Under the pieces are notes generated by a model. That model did no database searches. It had not been told where the DNA came from and saw nothing but the letters and a program-made list of their open reading frames with translations. This document shows, piece by piece, positions 17,119-26,190 of a stretch of 64,000 bases of DNA. Positions within the stretch are counted from its first letter, which is position 1. Each line of letters starts with the position of its first letter. Source of the stretch: Solobacterium sp. (GTDB lineage: Bacteria; Bacillota_I; Bacilli_A; Erysipelotrichales; Erysipelotrichaceae); assembly GCA_017404505.1 (NCBI GenBank), contig JAFRCE010000024.1:62001-126000 (forward strand). Reading direction: 5' to 3'. A program made the translations under genes and the position numbers.

Positions 17119-19100
17119 GTGAAGATAAATTAATCAACGAAGAAATGGAATCATCTGCCGTGATCGGCGAAGAGATGGATATCAAAGTAACCCATAAGTA
17201 TGATGATTCGGATATTCAGGTCCTGGACGGTCTGGAAGCTGTCAGAAAGCGTCCGGGTATGTATATTGCCTCCACCTCTTCCAAAGGTCTGCACCATCTT
17301 GTATGGGAAATCGTGGACAACGGTATTGACGAGGCAATGGCTGGCTATGCTACGACAGTCACGGTAAAAGTGGATAAAGACAACATTATCACCGTAACCG
17401 ACGACGGCCGCGGTATGCCGACCGGAACCAATGAGAAAACCGGCAAATCCACCATTGAAACGATTTTTACCGTTCTTCATGCCGGCGGCAAATTCGGCGG
17501 TGGTGCTTATAAGGTATCCGGCGGTCTGCACGGTGTTGGTGCGTCGGTCGTAAATGCCCTTTCCGAATGGATGGAGGTCACTGTCTACAACAATGGTGAA
17601 GAATGCTTTATCCGTTTTGAAAACGGCGGCCATCCGGTTGCCCCGCTGAAGGTAGTCGGACCCTGTGCGGCGGATAAGCATGGCACGACAGTCCGTTTCA
17701 AGGCGGATCCGACGATCTTTACGGAAACGACGATCTATGATCATGAAACACTGCGTGACCGTCTGCGTCAGCTGGCTTTCCTGAATAAGGGCATCCGCCT
17801 GATCTTCGATGATGAAAGAATGGAAGATGAACATAAAAAGCATTACGAGTTCATGTTTGAAGGCGGCTTAAGGGAATATGTGAAATTCCTGAATAAGAAC
17901 AAGACGGCTATTCTGGATACGGTGATTTACAGTGAAGGATACGAAAACGGTGTCCAGGTGGAAATCGCCTGCCAGTACAACGACGGATACAATCCGAATG
18001 TCTATACGTTCTGCAACAACATCAATACAGTTGAAGGCGGTACCCATGAGGAAGGTTTCCGCATGGCTCTGAACCGTATTATCAACCGTTATGCCAGAAA
18101 AAATAACTTCCTGAAGGAAAAGGATGAAAACCTGACCAGTGACGACTGCAAGGAAGGCATCACCGCCGTCATCAGCGTCAAGCATCAGGATCCGCAGTAC
18201 GAAGGACAGACCAAGACAAAGCTTGGCAATACGGAAGTCAGGAAGATCGTTTCCGATATTTTCGGCACTCAGTTGGAAAGATTCCTGATGGAAAACCCGG
18301 ATCAGGCCAAAATCATCATGGAGAAGGTCGTTTTGGCCTCTCAGGCGCGCATGGCGGCAAAAAAGGCACGAGAGTCCACCCGCCGCAAAAACTCGCTGGA
18401 AATCAGCTCTCTGCCCGGCAAACTGTCTGACTGTTCTTCCAAAGACGCAAGCATCTGCGAAATCTATATCGTCGAGGGTGACTCCGCCGGCGGTTCCGCC
18501 AAGAACGGACGTGACTCTCATTATCAGGCGATCCTTCCCCTTCGCGGCAAGATCCTGAATGTTGAAAAAGCAAGACAGCACAGAGTATTTGAAAATGCCG
18601 AGATCCGTTCCATGATCACCGCCTTCGGCTGCGGTGTTCTGGATGAAGTGGATACATCCAAACTGCGTTACAACAAGATCGTCATCATGACCGATGCCGA
18701 TGTTGACGGATCGCATATCAGAATTCTGCTCCTCACCTTCTTCTACAGGTATCTCAGGCCGATCGTTGAACAGGGCCATGTCTATATCGCTCAGCCGCCG
18801 CTGTATAAGCTGCAGAAAGGCAACACGGTCAGATATGCCTATACCGAACAGATGGCGACGAGAATCAGAGAAGAACTCGGTGACCGTATTTCCGTTCAGA
18901 GATACAAAGGTCTTGGTGAAATGGATGCCGAACAGCTCTGGGAGACAACCATGGATCCGAAGAACAGAACACTGATCCGGGTAACCATCGATGATGCGGA
19001 AAAAGCGGACGAGTATTTCAATATCATGATGGGTGAAGAAGTCGAGCCGCGTAAGAATTTCATTGTTGAAAACGCCGGTTATGCGAAACTTGATGTCTGA
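17115..19100 (+). CDS. gyrB: DNA gyrase subunit B
   Basis: A 661-residue ATPase subunit of gyrase. The GHKL ATP site is seen in [17 protein letters not shown] and [15 protein letters not shown]. The Toprim metal centre is in [14 protein letters not shown] and DADVDGSHI. The C-terminal [20 protein letters not shown] motif is intact. It works with GyrA to add negative supercoils. The N-terminal extension of about 30 acidic residues before the conserved [18 protein letters not shown] is slightly long. GGAGG precedes the ATG inside recF. Confidence 0.99.
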   Translation: MSEDKLINEEMESSAVIGEEMDIKVTHKYDDSDIQVLDGLEAVRKRPGMYIASTSSKGLHHLVWEIVDNGIDEAMAGYATTVTVKVDKDNIITVTDDGRGMPTGTNEKTGKSTIETIFTVLHAGGKFGGGAYKVSGGLHGVGASVVNALSEWMEVTVYNNGEECFIRFENGGHPVAPLKVVGPCAADKHGTTVRFKADPTIFTETTIYDHETLRDRLRQLAFLNKGIRLIFDDERMEDEHKKHYEFMFEGGLREYVKFLNKNKTAILDTVIYSEGYENGVQVEIACQYNDGYNPNVYTFCNNINTVEGGTHEEGFRMALNRIINRYARKNNFLKEKDENLTSDDCKEGITAVISVKHQDPQYEGQTKTKLGNTEVRKIVSDIFGTQLERFLMENPDQAKIIMEKVVLASQARMAAKKARESTRRKNSLEISSLPGKLSDCSSKDASICEIYIVEGDSAGGSAKNGRDSHYQAILPLRGKILNVEKARQHRVFENAEIRSMITAFGCGVLDEVDTSKLRYNKIVIMTDADVDGSHIRILLLTFFYRYLRPIVEQGHVYIAQPPLYKLQKGNTVRYAYTEQMATRIREELGDRISVQRYKGLGEMDAEQLWETTMDPKNRTLIRVTIDDAEKADEYFNIMMGEEVEPRKNFIVENAGYAKLDV

Positions 19101-19117
19101 GAAAGGAGGAGCGAAAA

Positions 19118-21622
19118 ATGGGTTTAGATGATTTTATGGAATTTGACGAATCAAAGTTTGATCCCGGTCATATTACCGAAACGAATCTGACAGATGAAAT
19201 GAAGATAGATTTCATCGATTATTCCATGTCAGTAATCGTTGCCAGAGCTCTTCCGGATGTCAGAGACGGTCTGAAACCGGTACAGAGAAGAATTCTCTAT
19301 GCCATGCATGAAATGAATAACGGGCCTGACAAGCCGCATCGTAAATGCGCGCGTATTGTCGGTGATACGATGGGTAAATATCACCCGCATGGTGACAGTT
19401 CTATCTATGGTGCCCTGGTATACATGGCTCAGTCATGGAATATGCGTGAGACACTGGTGGACGGCCACGGAAACTTCGGTTCCATGGACGGCGACGGTGC
19501 CGCAGCCATGCGTTATACCGAAGCCCGTATGTCCAAAATCGCCGTGGAAATGCTGCGGGATCTGGATAAGGAAACTGTCGACATGGATCCGAACTATGAC
19601 AATGAGGAAGTGGAACCGACCGTTCTGCCGGCCCGTTTCCCGAATCTGATCGTCAATGGTTCGACCGGTATCGCAGTCGGTATGGCCACCAACGTCGCAC
19701 CGCACAATCTCGGTGAAACGATTGACGGTGTCATTGCCCTGATGAACAATCCGGAAATGACAACGACGGAACTGATGGAATATATCAAAGGTCCTGACTT
19801 CCCTACCGGCGGCTACATTCTCGGACGTTCCGGCATCCGTCAGGCATTTGAAACCGGCCGCGGCTCCGTCATTATGCGGGCCAAGACCAATATTGAGGAT
19901 ATGCCGAACGGCAAGAAGCGTATTGTCGTTTATGAAATCCCGTATATGGTCAATAAAGCCAGTATGGTCGAGCGTATTGCCGCACTGGCCAGAGATAAGG
20001 TCATTGAAGGAATCACCGATCTGCGTGATGAATCCAGTAATATGAACGGTATTCGTGTCGTCATGGAACTGCGTAAGGACGTACAGCCGGAAGTCATTCT
20101 CAATCAGCTGTATAAACTGACACCGCTGCAGTCAAATTTCGGTGTGAACAATGTCGTTCTCTTCAACGGTATCCCCCGTCAGGCCAGCATGATCGATATG
20201 CTGAAAGGATATCTAGCCCATCAGGAAGATGTCATTGTCAGAAGAACAAAGTTTGATCTGAAAAAAGCGGAAGACAGAGCTCATATTCTGGAAGGTCTGC
20301 GGATCGCAGTCGATAATCTCGATGCGATCATTCATACGATCAGAGATTCACGTGATGCAGCGGAAGCGATGCCAAGACTGATGGAAGGATTCGGACTGGA
20401 TGAGATTCAGGCAAAGGCAATTCTTGACATGCAGTTCAGAAGACTGACCGGTCTGGAACGTCAGAAAATCGAGAATGAATATCAGGATCTGCTGTTTAAG
20501 ATTTCCGATTATAAGGATATTCTTGCCAATCACAGCCGTGTTCTGGATATTATCCGTGATGAGCTGCTCGCCATTAAGGATAAGTTCAACAATCCGCGCC
20601 GTTCCGAGATCATTGACGCCCCTGCCGATATGGAAGACGAAGATCTGATCCCGGTTGAGAAAATCATTATCAGTCTTTCTGTCAATGGTTATATCAAGCG
20701 CATGACGACGGACAACTATCATGTGCAGAACCGCGGCGGTAAAGGTATTAAGGGTATGGAACTGAATAAAGACGACGCAATCGATCAGTTCATCTCCATG
20801 TCCACCCATGATTTCCTGCTGGTATTTACCGACAGCGGCCGTGTCTTCCGTATGAAGGGATATAACGTTCCGGAATTCAGCCGCACTAGCAAAGGCATTC
20901 CGGTTGTGAATCTGCTGCAGATGAACCGGAATGAAAAAGTCAGAGCCCTGGTACCGTATACGGAAGATGAGAATATTCACTATCTCTTCTTCGCAACAAA
21001 GAAAGGTATTGTAAAGAGAACGGAAATCGCGGAATTCTACAACATCAACCGCAACGGTAAGATTGCCATCAAACTGTCAGAGGACGACGAACTGGCATTT
21101 GTCAAAGGAACCACCGGTAACAATGAAATCATCATTGCCGGATCCAACGGCAAAGCCGTCAGATTCAGAGAAGATTACATCCGCCCTCTTGGCCGTACAG
21201 CCCGCGGTGTCAAAGGCTTCAATGTTGACGGCGGCACAGTCATCGGCATGGCGACAGATTCGGAAGGACAGTACATTCTGACAATTACCGAGAACGGCTA
21301 CGGTAAGAAATCTCCGCTGGATGATTACCGTATGACTTCCCGCGGAGCCAAAGGTGTCAAGACAGTCAATGTTACACTCAAGACCGGCCAGCTTGTATGC
21401 ATGAAGGCTGTCAACGGTGACGAAGACTGCATGATCATGACCGATTCCGGCATTGTCATCCGAATCACACTGAAACAGGTATCTGTATACAACCGTTCTG
21501 CTCAGGGTGTTAAGGTGATCAACGTCAAGGACGATCAGAAGGTATCCACAGTCGCTATCCTGGAACCGGAAGAAGAAGACCTTGAAGAAGATTTGCCGGA
21601 AGAACCGGAAAACAACAATTAA
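19118..21622 (+). CDS. gyrA: DNA gyrase subunit A
   Basis: An 834-residue breakage-reunion subunit. The active Tyr is in AAMRYTEARMS (near residue 132). The quinolone-pocket region HPHGDSSIYGALVYMAQ shows no obvious change. The C-terminal pinwheel starts near residue 510 and carries the GyrA-box-like QNRGGKGIKG, which marks gyrase rather than topoisomerase IV. The tail is acidic (EEEDLEEDLPEEPENNN). AAAGGAGG precedes the ATG. Confidence 0.99.
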   Translation: MGLDDFMEFDESKFDPGHITETNLTDEMKIDFIDYSMSVIVARALPDVRDGLKPVQRRILYAMHEMNNGPDKPHRKCARIVGDTMGKYHPHGDSSIYGALVYMAQSWNMRETLVDGHGNFGSMDGDGAAAMRYTEARMSKIAVEMLRDLDKETVDMDPNYDNEEVEPTVLPARFPNLIVNGSTGIAVGMATNVAPHNLGETIDGVIALMNNPEMTTTELMEYIKGPDFPTGGYILGRSGIRQAFETGRGSVIMRAKTNIEDMPNGKKRIVVYEIPYMVNKASMVERIAALARDKVIEGITDLRDESSNMNGIRVVMELRKDVQPEVILNQLYKLTPLQSNFGVNNVVLFNGIPRQASMIDMLKGYLAHQEDVIVRRTKFDLKKAEDRAHILEGLRIAVDNLDAIIHTIRDSRDAAEAMPRLMEGFGLDEIQAKAILDMQFRRLTGLERQKIENEYQDLLFKISDYKDILANHSRVLDIIRDELLAIKDKFNNPRRSEIIDAPADMEDEDLIPVEKIIISLSVNGYIKRMTTDNYHVQNRGGKGIKGMELNKDDAIDQFISMSTHDFLLVFTDSGRVFRMKGYNVPEFSRTSKGIPVVNLLQMNRNEKVRALVPYTEDENIHYLFFATKKGIVKRTEIAEFYNINRNGKIAIKLSEDDELAFVKGTTGNNEIIIAGSNGKAVRFREDYIRPLGRTARGVKGFNVDGGTVIGMATDSEGQYILTITENGYGKKSPLDDYRMTSRGAKGVKTVNVTLKTGQLVCMKAVNGDEDCMIMTDSGIVIRITLKQVSVYNRSAQGVKVINVKDDQKVSTVAILEPEEEDLEEDLPEEPENNN

Positions 21623-21630
21623 ACGCGATA

Positions 21631-21666
21631 AAGGACAGATTCTGAGGAATGGAATCTGCCCTTTTT
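21631..21666 (+). terminator. Terminator of the gyrase operon
   Basis: AAGGaCAGATTC pairs with GAATCTGcCCTT (one mismatch) around a 9-base loop, followed by Ts. Confidence 0.8.
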
Positions 21667-21703
21667 ATGTAATCAGTCATTTATAAACTGTTGTGGTATA
21701 TGT

Positions 21704-21729
21704 AATAAAAACACCGGTTTTGCCGGTGT
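21704..21729 (-). terminator. Terminator of the 88-residue gene
   Basis: On the minus strand ACACCGG and CCGGTGT form a 7-bp stem around a 5-base loop, followed by TTTTTATTA. Confidence 0.75.
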
Positions 21730-21764
21730 CTGAATGCATCGATTCTGTATATGTGACGGCTTAA

Positions 21765-22031
21765 TTACTTCTTTGTACTCTTTTTGGCAGCTGGTGCTTT
21801 TTCAGCTGTCTTTTTCGCAGCAGCTTTTTTAGCAGCCTTTTTCTCTTCTGCTTCCATATCTGCTTTGATCAGTGAAGTAAGATAAGCTTTTACGAATTCT
21901 TTCTTTTCAAGCCATTCAATAATATCTGTTTCTGTTTTGTTGTTGAATCGCACGGAAAAAGAGCGATAGTTGTTGCGGTTATAAGTATTGTTGTATTCTA
22001 ATTTCTTTTTGTACTGACTTTTCCTTGCCAT
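21765..22031 (-). CDS. Small basic protein with histone-H1-like lysine/alanine tail
   Basis: An 88-residue protein. Residues 1-22 are basic and polar. The middle (SFSVRFNNKTETDIIEWLEK, then a helix to about residue 58) looks like a short strand plus two helices, as in ribbon-helix-helix DNA-binding proteins. The last 28 residues are repeats of Lys, Ala and Glu (KKAAKKAAAKKTAEKAPAAKK). Such tails bind nucleic acid non-specifically, so a nucleoid-associated or RNA-binding role is an inference. It stands alone between gyrA and serS, with its own promoter and terminator. Confidence 0.75.
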   Translation of the reverse strand: MARKSQYKKKLEYNNTYNRNNYRSFSVRFNNKTETDIIEWLEKKEFVKAYLTSLIKADMEAEEKKAAKKAAAKKTAEKAPAAKKSTKK

Positions 22032-22073
22032 TAGATGTATCCCATTTCTAATAATTGTGAATTTCCACTAATT

Positions 22074-22102
22074 ATTCTATCACCTTTGTCTATTATTGAC
22101 AA
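22074..22102 (-). promoter_or_regulatory. Promoter of the 88-residue gene
   Basis: On the minus strand TTGTCA and TAGAAT are spaced by 17 bases. Its -35 overlaps that of the divergent serS promoter. Confidence 0.6.
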
Positions 22103-22125
22103 ATCATTTTTGCAATGATTATAAT
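22096..22125 (+). promoter_or_regulatory. Promoter of the serS T-box transcript
   Basis: A perfect TTGACA and a perfect TATAAT are spaced by 18 bases. The start would be near 22132, just before the T-box leader. Confidence 0.75.
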
Positions 22126-22131
22126 TTTTGT

Positions 22132-22350
22132 AACGCGATGAAAGGGAAAAGTAGGCAAATACTGTAGAAAACAGAAAACCGGTGGCTGATGAAAACCGGT
22201 ACAGTTATGACCGAATCCGCCCTGGAGTGAAACTAATCATTTCCGGCTGTGACCGTTATCCGCAGATCAAAGAGGTATAAATTGTTTCACGGGAAACAAT
22301 TTATACAAAAAGGGTGGCACCGCGACTGATCTCGTCCCTTTGTCGGGGCG
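22132..22350 (+). ncRNA. T-box riboswitch (tRNA-Ser), serS leader
   Basis: The leader carries AGTA in Stem I, the T-box core AGGGTGGCACCGCG (22311-22324), and a final terminator (CGTCCC with GGGGCG, then TTTTTT). The specifier is most likely TCC (Ser) at 22216-22218, in the context GAA-TCC-GCCCTGGAG; the metG leader has GAAG-ATG-GTCTTGGAG at the same place. Uncharged tRNA-Ser would stabilise the antiterminator and turn on serS. The hairpin before the core has a perfect 13-bp stem (TATAAATTGTTTC) and contains a parS-like 16-mer at 22283-22298. Confidence 0.92.
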
Positions 22351-22370
22351 TTTTTTATTTGGAGGGGTAT

Positions 22371-23672
22371 ATGATAGACATTAAATTGATTCGTGAGAAT
22401 CCTGAAGTGGTTAAGGAGAACATCAGGAAGAAGTTCCAGGATGAAAAACTCGTACTTGTTGATGAAGTTGCTGAAATGGATAAGCAGTATCGTGCTGCCA
22501 AAACAGAAGGTGACGGACTCAGAGCTGACCGTAATCGTCTGTCCAAAGAAATCGGCGGACTGATGAAGCAGGGAAAACGAGATGAAGCTGAAGCAGTCAA
22601 ACAGAAGGTAAAAGATATCGGTCAGAGGCTGGAAGAACTGGAAGCTCTTGAAGCGAAGCTTGAGAGTGACATTAAAGACAGAATGATGATCATTCCGAAT
22701 ATCATTGATCCGTCTGTTCCGATTGGTAGAGATGATTCAGAGAACGTGGAAATCCAGAAGTATGGAGAACCGGTCGTTCCGGATTATGAAATTCCTTATC
22801 ATACCGATATTATTGAAAAAGTTGCCGGTATCGATCTGGACAGCGCCGGCAGAACTTCCGGAAATGGTTTCTATTATCTGAAAGGTGATATTGCCAGACT
22901 TCATTCCTCCATTCTGTCTTATGCCCGTGATTTCATGATCAACCGTGGATTTGAATACTTCATTCCGCCGTTTATGATTCATGGCAGTGTTGTGAATGGT
23001 GTCATGAGTTTCGCGGAAATGCAGAATATGATGTATAAGATTGAAGGAGAAGATCTCTATCTGATCGGTACATCAGAACACTCCATGATCGGACGTTTCA
23101 TGGGACAGATTCTGAAAAAAGAAGATCTTCCGTATACATTGACCAGCTACAGCCCCTGTTTCCGTAAAGAAGTAGGTGCTCATGGTATTGAAGAAAGAGG
23201 TCTTTACCGCGTCCATCAGTTTGAAAAGCAGGAAATGGTCGTTGTCTGTGAACCGGAAGACTCTCCGTACTGGTATGATCAGTTATGGCAGAACAGTGTT
23301 GATTTCTTCCGTTCCCTGGATATTCCGGTCAGAACACTGGAATGCTGTTCCGGAGACCTGGCTGACCTGAAAGTTAAGAGCTGTGACGTTGAAGCGTGGT
23401 CTCCGCGTCAGAAAAAGTATTTTGAAGTAGGCAGCTGCAGTAATCTCGGAGATGCCCAGGCCAGAAGACTTGGTATTCGTATCAAAGGAGAAAACGGCAA
23501 TTACTTCGCACATACTTTAAATAATACGGTAGTCGCTCCGCCGAGAATGCTGATTGCCTTCCTGGAAAACAATCTGAACGAAGACGGATCTATCCGTATT
23601 CCGGAACCTCTTCGTCCATATATGGGCGGTCAGGAAGTTATCACAGCTCCGGAAAAGAAAAAATCGTTCTAA
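22371..23672 (+). CDS. serS: Serine-tRNA ligase
   Basis: A 433-residue class II synthetase that charges tRNA-Ser. The N-terminal MIDIKLIRENPEVVKENIRK starts the long antiparallel coiled coil (about 1-105) that grips the tRNA variable arm. Motif 2 (FRKEVGAHGIEERGLYRVHQ) and motif 3 (NNTVVAPPRMLIAFLE) are intact. The start was placed at 22371, after the T-box terminator and GGAGGGG. An upstream in-frame ATG lies within the T-box core and is not used. Confidence 0.98.
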   Translation: MIDIKLIRENPEVVKENIRKKFQDEKLVLVDEVAEMDKQYRAAKTEGDGLRADRNRLSKEIGGLMKQGKRDEAEAVKQKVKDIGQRLEELEALEAKLESDIKDRMMIIPNIIDPSVPIGRDDSENVEIQKYGEPVVPDYEIPYHTDIIEKVAGIDLDSAGRTSGNGFYYLKGDIARLHSSILSYARDFMINRGFEYFIPPFMIHGSVVNGVMSFAEMQNMMYKIEGEDLYLIGTSEHSMIGRFMGQILKKEDLPYTLTSYSPCFRKEVGAHGIEERGLYRVHQFEKQEMVVVCEPEDSPYWYDQLWQNSVDFFRSLDIPVRTLECCSGDLADLKVKSCDVEAWSPRQKKYFEVGSCSNLGDAQARRLGIRIKGENGNYFAHTLNNTVVAPPRMLIAFLENNLNEDGSIRIPEPLRPYMGGQEVITAPEKKKSF

Positions 23673-23680
23673 ATCATACA

Positions 23681-23716
23681 AAACACAGATCTGTTTCACA
23701 TGGATCTGTGTTTTTG
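23681..23716 (+). terminator. Terminator of serS
   Basis: AAACACAGATC and GATCTGTGTTT form an 11-bp stem with a 10-base loop, followed by Ts. Confidence 0.85.
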
Positions 23717-23730
23717 TTTCACGTGAAACA
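23715..23730. other. parS: parS centromere site
   Basis: TGTTTCACGTGAAACA is a perfect 16-bp palindrome and matches the Bacillota ParB site consensus TGTTnCACGTGAAACA at every defined base. It lies in the serS-SRP RNA gap, about 9 kb from the dnaA-dnaN unwinding region, and ParA, ParB and Noc are encoded about 9-11 kb further on. ParB should nucleate here, load on DNA and recruit SMC. Confidence 0.93.
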
Positions 23731-23752
23731 AAAAAATATCGCAGATAGTGAG

Positions 23753-23781
23753 TTGTATGCCGAAATACTTTCGGTTATAAT
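23753..23781 (+). promoter_or_regulatory. Promoter of the SRP RNA
   Basis: TTGTAT and TATAAT are spaced by 17 bases. The predicted start, near 23788, coincides with the 5' arm of the RNA. Confidence 0.75.
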
Positions 23782-23784
23782 ACC

Positions 23785-23868
23785 AATGGCACAGCACTCA
23801 TGGATAGAACCTGGTCAGGACCGGAAGGTAGCAGCCATACAACCCTCTGTCTGCGTGTGCCACTTTTA
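23785..23868 (+). ncRNA. ffs: Signal recognition particle RNA, small bacterial type
   Basis: The conserved Ffh-binding hairpin is present (GGTCAGGACCGGAAGGTAGC, 23814-23833), with the GGAA tetraloop and the asymmetric AGCAGCC side. The ends TGGCAC (23787-23792) and GTGCCA (23857-23862) pair to close a roughly 80-nt hairpin. It is the short 4.5S-like form without an Alu domain. The T-rich stretch after the closing helix may act as its terminator. Ends are estimates. Confidence 0.93.
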
Positions 23869-23872
23869 TTTT

Positions 23873-24358
23873 ATGGAAAAGAATGCGGAATACTTTATGA
23901 GAAAGGCCTTAAGAGAAGCGGAGAAGGCCAGAGATATGGATGAAGTTCCGGTCGGATGTGTAATCGTCAAAGACGGGAAGATTGTTTCACGTGCACATAA
24001 CCTGCGGGAAAAGAATCAGGCGGCGACTGCACACGCGGAATTGCTGGCGATTCAGAAGGCAAATAAGAAGCTGAATACATGGTGTCTGAATGAATGTGAC
24101 CTGTATGTGACACTGGAACCATGTATGATGTGCACCGGCGCAATCGAAAATGCTAGAATACACGCACTTTACTATGGAACAAGTGATGAAAAGGCCGGAA
24201 CTGTGGATTCTCTGATACAAATTAAGACCCTTCCGCATCTGAGAGCTTATCCAAAAGAAATACACAGCGGCATTCTGAAAGAGGAATGCGCGGCTATTTT
24301 GTCGGAATTTTTCAGAAATAAGAGAAAGATCCAGAAGAATAAGCCTAAAAAGGGCTGA
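23873..24358 (+). CDS. tadA: tRNA-specific adenosine deaminase
   Basis: A 161-residue zinc deaminase that makes inosine at wobble position 34 of tRNA-Arg(ACG). The zinc site is seen in the HAE of TAHAELLAI and the PCxxC of TLEPCMMCTGAI. The start MEKNAEYFMRKALREAEK fits the family alignment. It has no Shine-Dalgarno and begins about 10 bases after the closing helix of the SRP RNA. Upstream in-frame codons run through the SRP RNA and are not coding. Confidence 0.94.
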   Translation: MEKNAEYFMRKALREAEKARDMDEVPVGCVIVKDGKIVSRAHNLREKNQAATAHAELLAIQKANKKLNTWCLNECDLYVTLEPCMMCTGAIENARIHALYYGTSDEKAGTVDSLIQIKTLPHLRAYPKEIHSGILKEECAAILSEFFRNKRKIQKNKPKKG

Positions 24359-24369
24359 ACCATCGATTT

Positions 24370-24394
24370 ACCTGCATTGGAATGCAGGTTTTTT
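24370..24394 (+). terminator. Terminator of tadA
   Basis: ACCTGCATT and AATGCAGGT form a 9-bp stem around GG (effective loop slightly larger), followed by TTTTT. Confidence 0.75.
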
Positions 24395-24402
24395 GTTATA
24401 AT
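24394..24402 (+). promoter_or_regulatory. Extended -10 promoter of dnaX-ebfC-recR
   Basis: TGTTATAAT is an extended -10 (TGn plus TATAAT) directly after the tadA terminator and about 22 bases before the dnaX ATG. No good -35 is visible. Confidence 0.5.
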
Positions 24403-24424
24403 GTTTAAATCAGGAGAAAAGCGA

Positions 24425-26179
24425 ATGGCAAAGATTGCGTTGTATCAAAAATACAGATCTGCCACATTTGAAGAAGTCGTAGGACAGGAATATATTGTCA
24501 GATCGATCAAAAATGCAGTTCAGAACCATAAGGTAGGACATGCATATTTATTTTGCGGTCCACGTGGAACCGGAAAAACGACCATGGCCCGTCTCCTGGC
24601 CAAGGCTGTGAACTGTGAAAACCCGGAAAAAGCTCCCTGTGGAGTTTGTGATAACTGTGTTGCTGCCAATAACGGCACGCATCCGGATATTATTGAGATA
24701 AATGCCGCAAACGAGACACACGTGGAAGACGTCCGTGATCTGATTGAACGCTCCCGTCTGGCTCCGATGCAGGGAAAGCATAAAATCTATATTATTGACG
24801 AAGTGCATCAGCTTTCCAGCGCAGCTTCATCCGCGTTGCTGAAGACACTGGAAGAACCGCCGGAGAATGTAATCTTCATTCTGGCAACGACAGATCCGCA
24901 GAAATTATTGCCGACGATCATCTCCCGCTGTCAGAGATTTGATTTTACGAAGGTCAGAAAAGACCAGATTCGCGATCATCTGCTGAATATAGCCCAGAAA
25001 GAGGATATTCTGCTGGATTTTGAAGCAGCGGAGCTGATTGCTGTACTGGCGGAAGGCGGTATGCGTGATGCGTTAAGCATTATGGACCAGTGCGCGGCTT
25101 ATACAGGTGATCAGATCACAGTAGAAGCAATCGACAGAATCTATGGTCTTACAACGACAGCGGAAAAGACAGAACTGATCAAAGATATTCTCTCCTGTAA
25201 TCTGGAAAGCATTCTGGACAGGATTCGTCAGTATGAACAGCGCGGTATTGATCTGCAGAGATTCACAGACGGTCTTCTTGATGTTGTAAAAGATACGGTG
25301 GTATATGCAAATACGCATAAAACCGCGTTATTAAAGGTATTAACAAGAGAAGAAGCGGAAGAAATCGGCAGCCTGGCTGACAGTAAAACATGCATGCATA
25401 TTGCAGATGAACTGATCAGCGCGAAAGAAAGATTCCGTTTTGCCCAGTCCATGACAACCGTGTTCGAAGTCGTCTGTCTGAAACTGGCAACCGAATACGG
25501 AAAATCCGGCAGTACCGTACAGACGGTGAAGAAACCGGCAGCTGTAACTGAGCCTCAGCCGGTGAGCAAACCGCAGCCAGTGCCGGAAGTCCCATCACGT
25601 GAAATACCGGAACCTGAACCGGTTCCAGTACCGATGGAAGAGGAAGAAACAAAGCCTGTGCCAGAACCGGTAAAACCGGCTGCCACAGCGGAACCGGCAC
25701 CGGAAATTGAACCACAAACCGGCGAAATCACATTCAATCTGCTGGAATTGCTGGTTCAATGCCGTAAAGATGAGAAAAAACAGGATGAAGAGGCATTTGA
25801 CCATGTCTATTCCATGATGGATCTGATCAGCCGCAAATATACAAGTTTGCTGCAGGATACGAAGATCGGTGCCTCCGGTAAAGACTGTCTGATTCTGATC
25901 TGCCGGAATGATCCGATCGCAAAACGGATCAATGACCGCAAAATGAATGAAGAAATCTACCGTTTTCTGAAAAAACGGCTGGAAATCGATAAAATGGTCT
26001 TCGCCGTCACGGAACAGGAATTCAAAGACGCCTCCCGTCAGTTCCGTACGCTGATGCACAGCAACCAGCTGCCGGAAGCCTGTCATATTGAACGCTACAG
26101 TGACGCAGTAAAAAAAGAAGCAACCCAGGAAGATAAAATCAAGGAGCTCTTCGGAGCGGAAAATGTTGAAATCATATAG
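24425..26179 (+). CDS. dnaX: DNA polymerase III subunit gamma/tau
   Basis: A 584-residue clamp-loader ATPase. Walker A is GPRGTGKTT near residue 45, a four-Cys zinc module follows (CENPEKAPCGVCDNC), then the DEVHQLS Walker B and sensor motifs. Residues about 365-435 are a Pro/Glu/Val-rich linker, and a tau-like C-terminal domain ends the protein. The start was moved to MAKIALYQKYR, which has GGAG upstream. I do not see a convincing programmed frameshift site for a short gamma form. Confidence 0.97.
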   Translation: MAKIALYQKYRSATFEEVVGQEYIVRSIKNAVQNHKVGHAYLFCGPRGTGKTTMARLLAKAVNCENPEKAPCGVCDNCVAANNGTHPDIIEINAANETHVEDVRDLIERSRLAPMQGKHKIYIIDEVHQLSSAASSALLKTLEEPPENVIFILATTDPQKLLPTIISRCQRFDFTKVRKDQIRDHLLNIAQKEDILLDFEAAELIAVLAEGGMRDALSIMDQCAAYTGDQITVEAIDRIYGLTTTAEKTELIKDILSCNLESILDRIRQYEQRGIDLQRFTDGLLDVVKDTVVYANTHKTALLKVLTREEAEEIGSLADSKTCMHIADELISAKERFRFAQSMTTVFEVVCLKLATEYGKSGSTVQTVKKPAAVTEPQPVSKPQPVPEVPSREIPEPEPVPVPMEEEETKPVPEPVKPAATAEPAPEIEPQTGEITFNLLELLVQCRKDEKKQDEEAFDHVYSMMDLISRKYTSLLQDTKIGASGKDCLILICRNDPIAKRINDRKMNEEIYRFLKKRLEIDKMVFAVTEQEFKDASRQFRTLMHSNQLPEACHIERYSDAVKKEATQEDKIKELFGAENVEII

Positions 26180-26190
26180 GAGAAAAGACG

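Noticed and set aside
23983..23998. TGTTTCACGTG half-site in tadA
   Set aside because: The right half does not match (about 11-12 of 16 bases), and it lies in coding sequence.
24556..24571. parS-like CGGTCCACGTGGAACC in dnaX
   Set aside because: 13/16 match only, and it encodes the Walker A loop of DnaX, where codon constraint explains it.
25771..25785. A-run in dnaX as a programmed frameshift for gamma
   Set aside because: The reading phase does not fit the A-AAA-AAx slippery heptamer and no strong downstream hairpin is evident.
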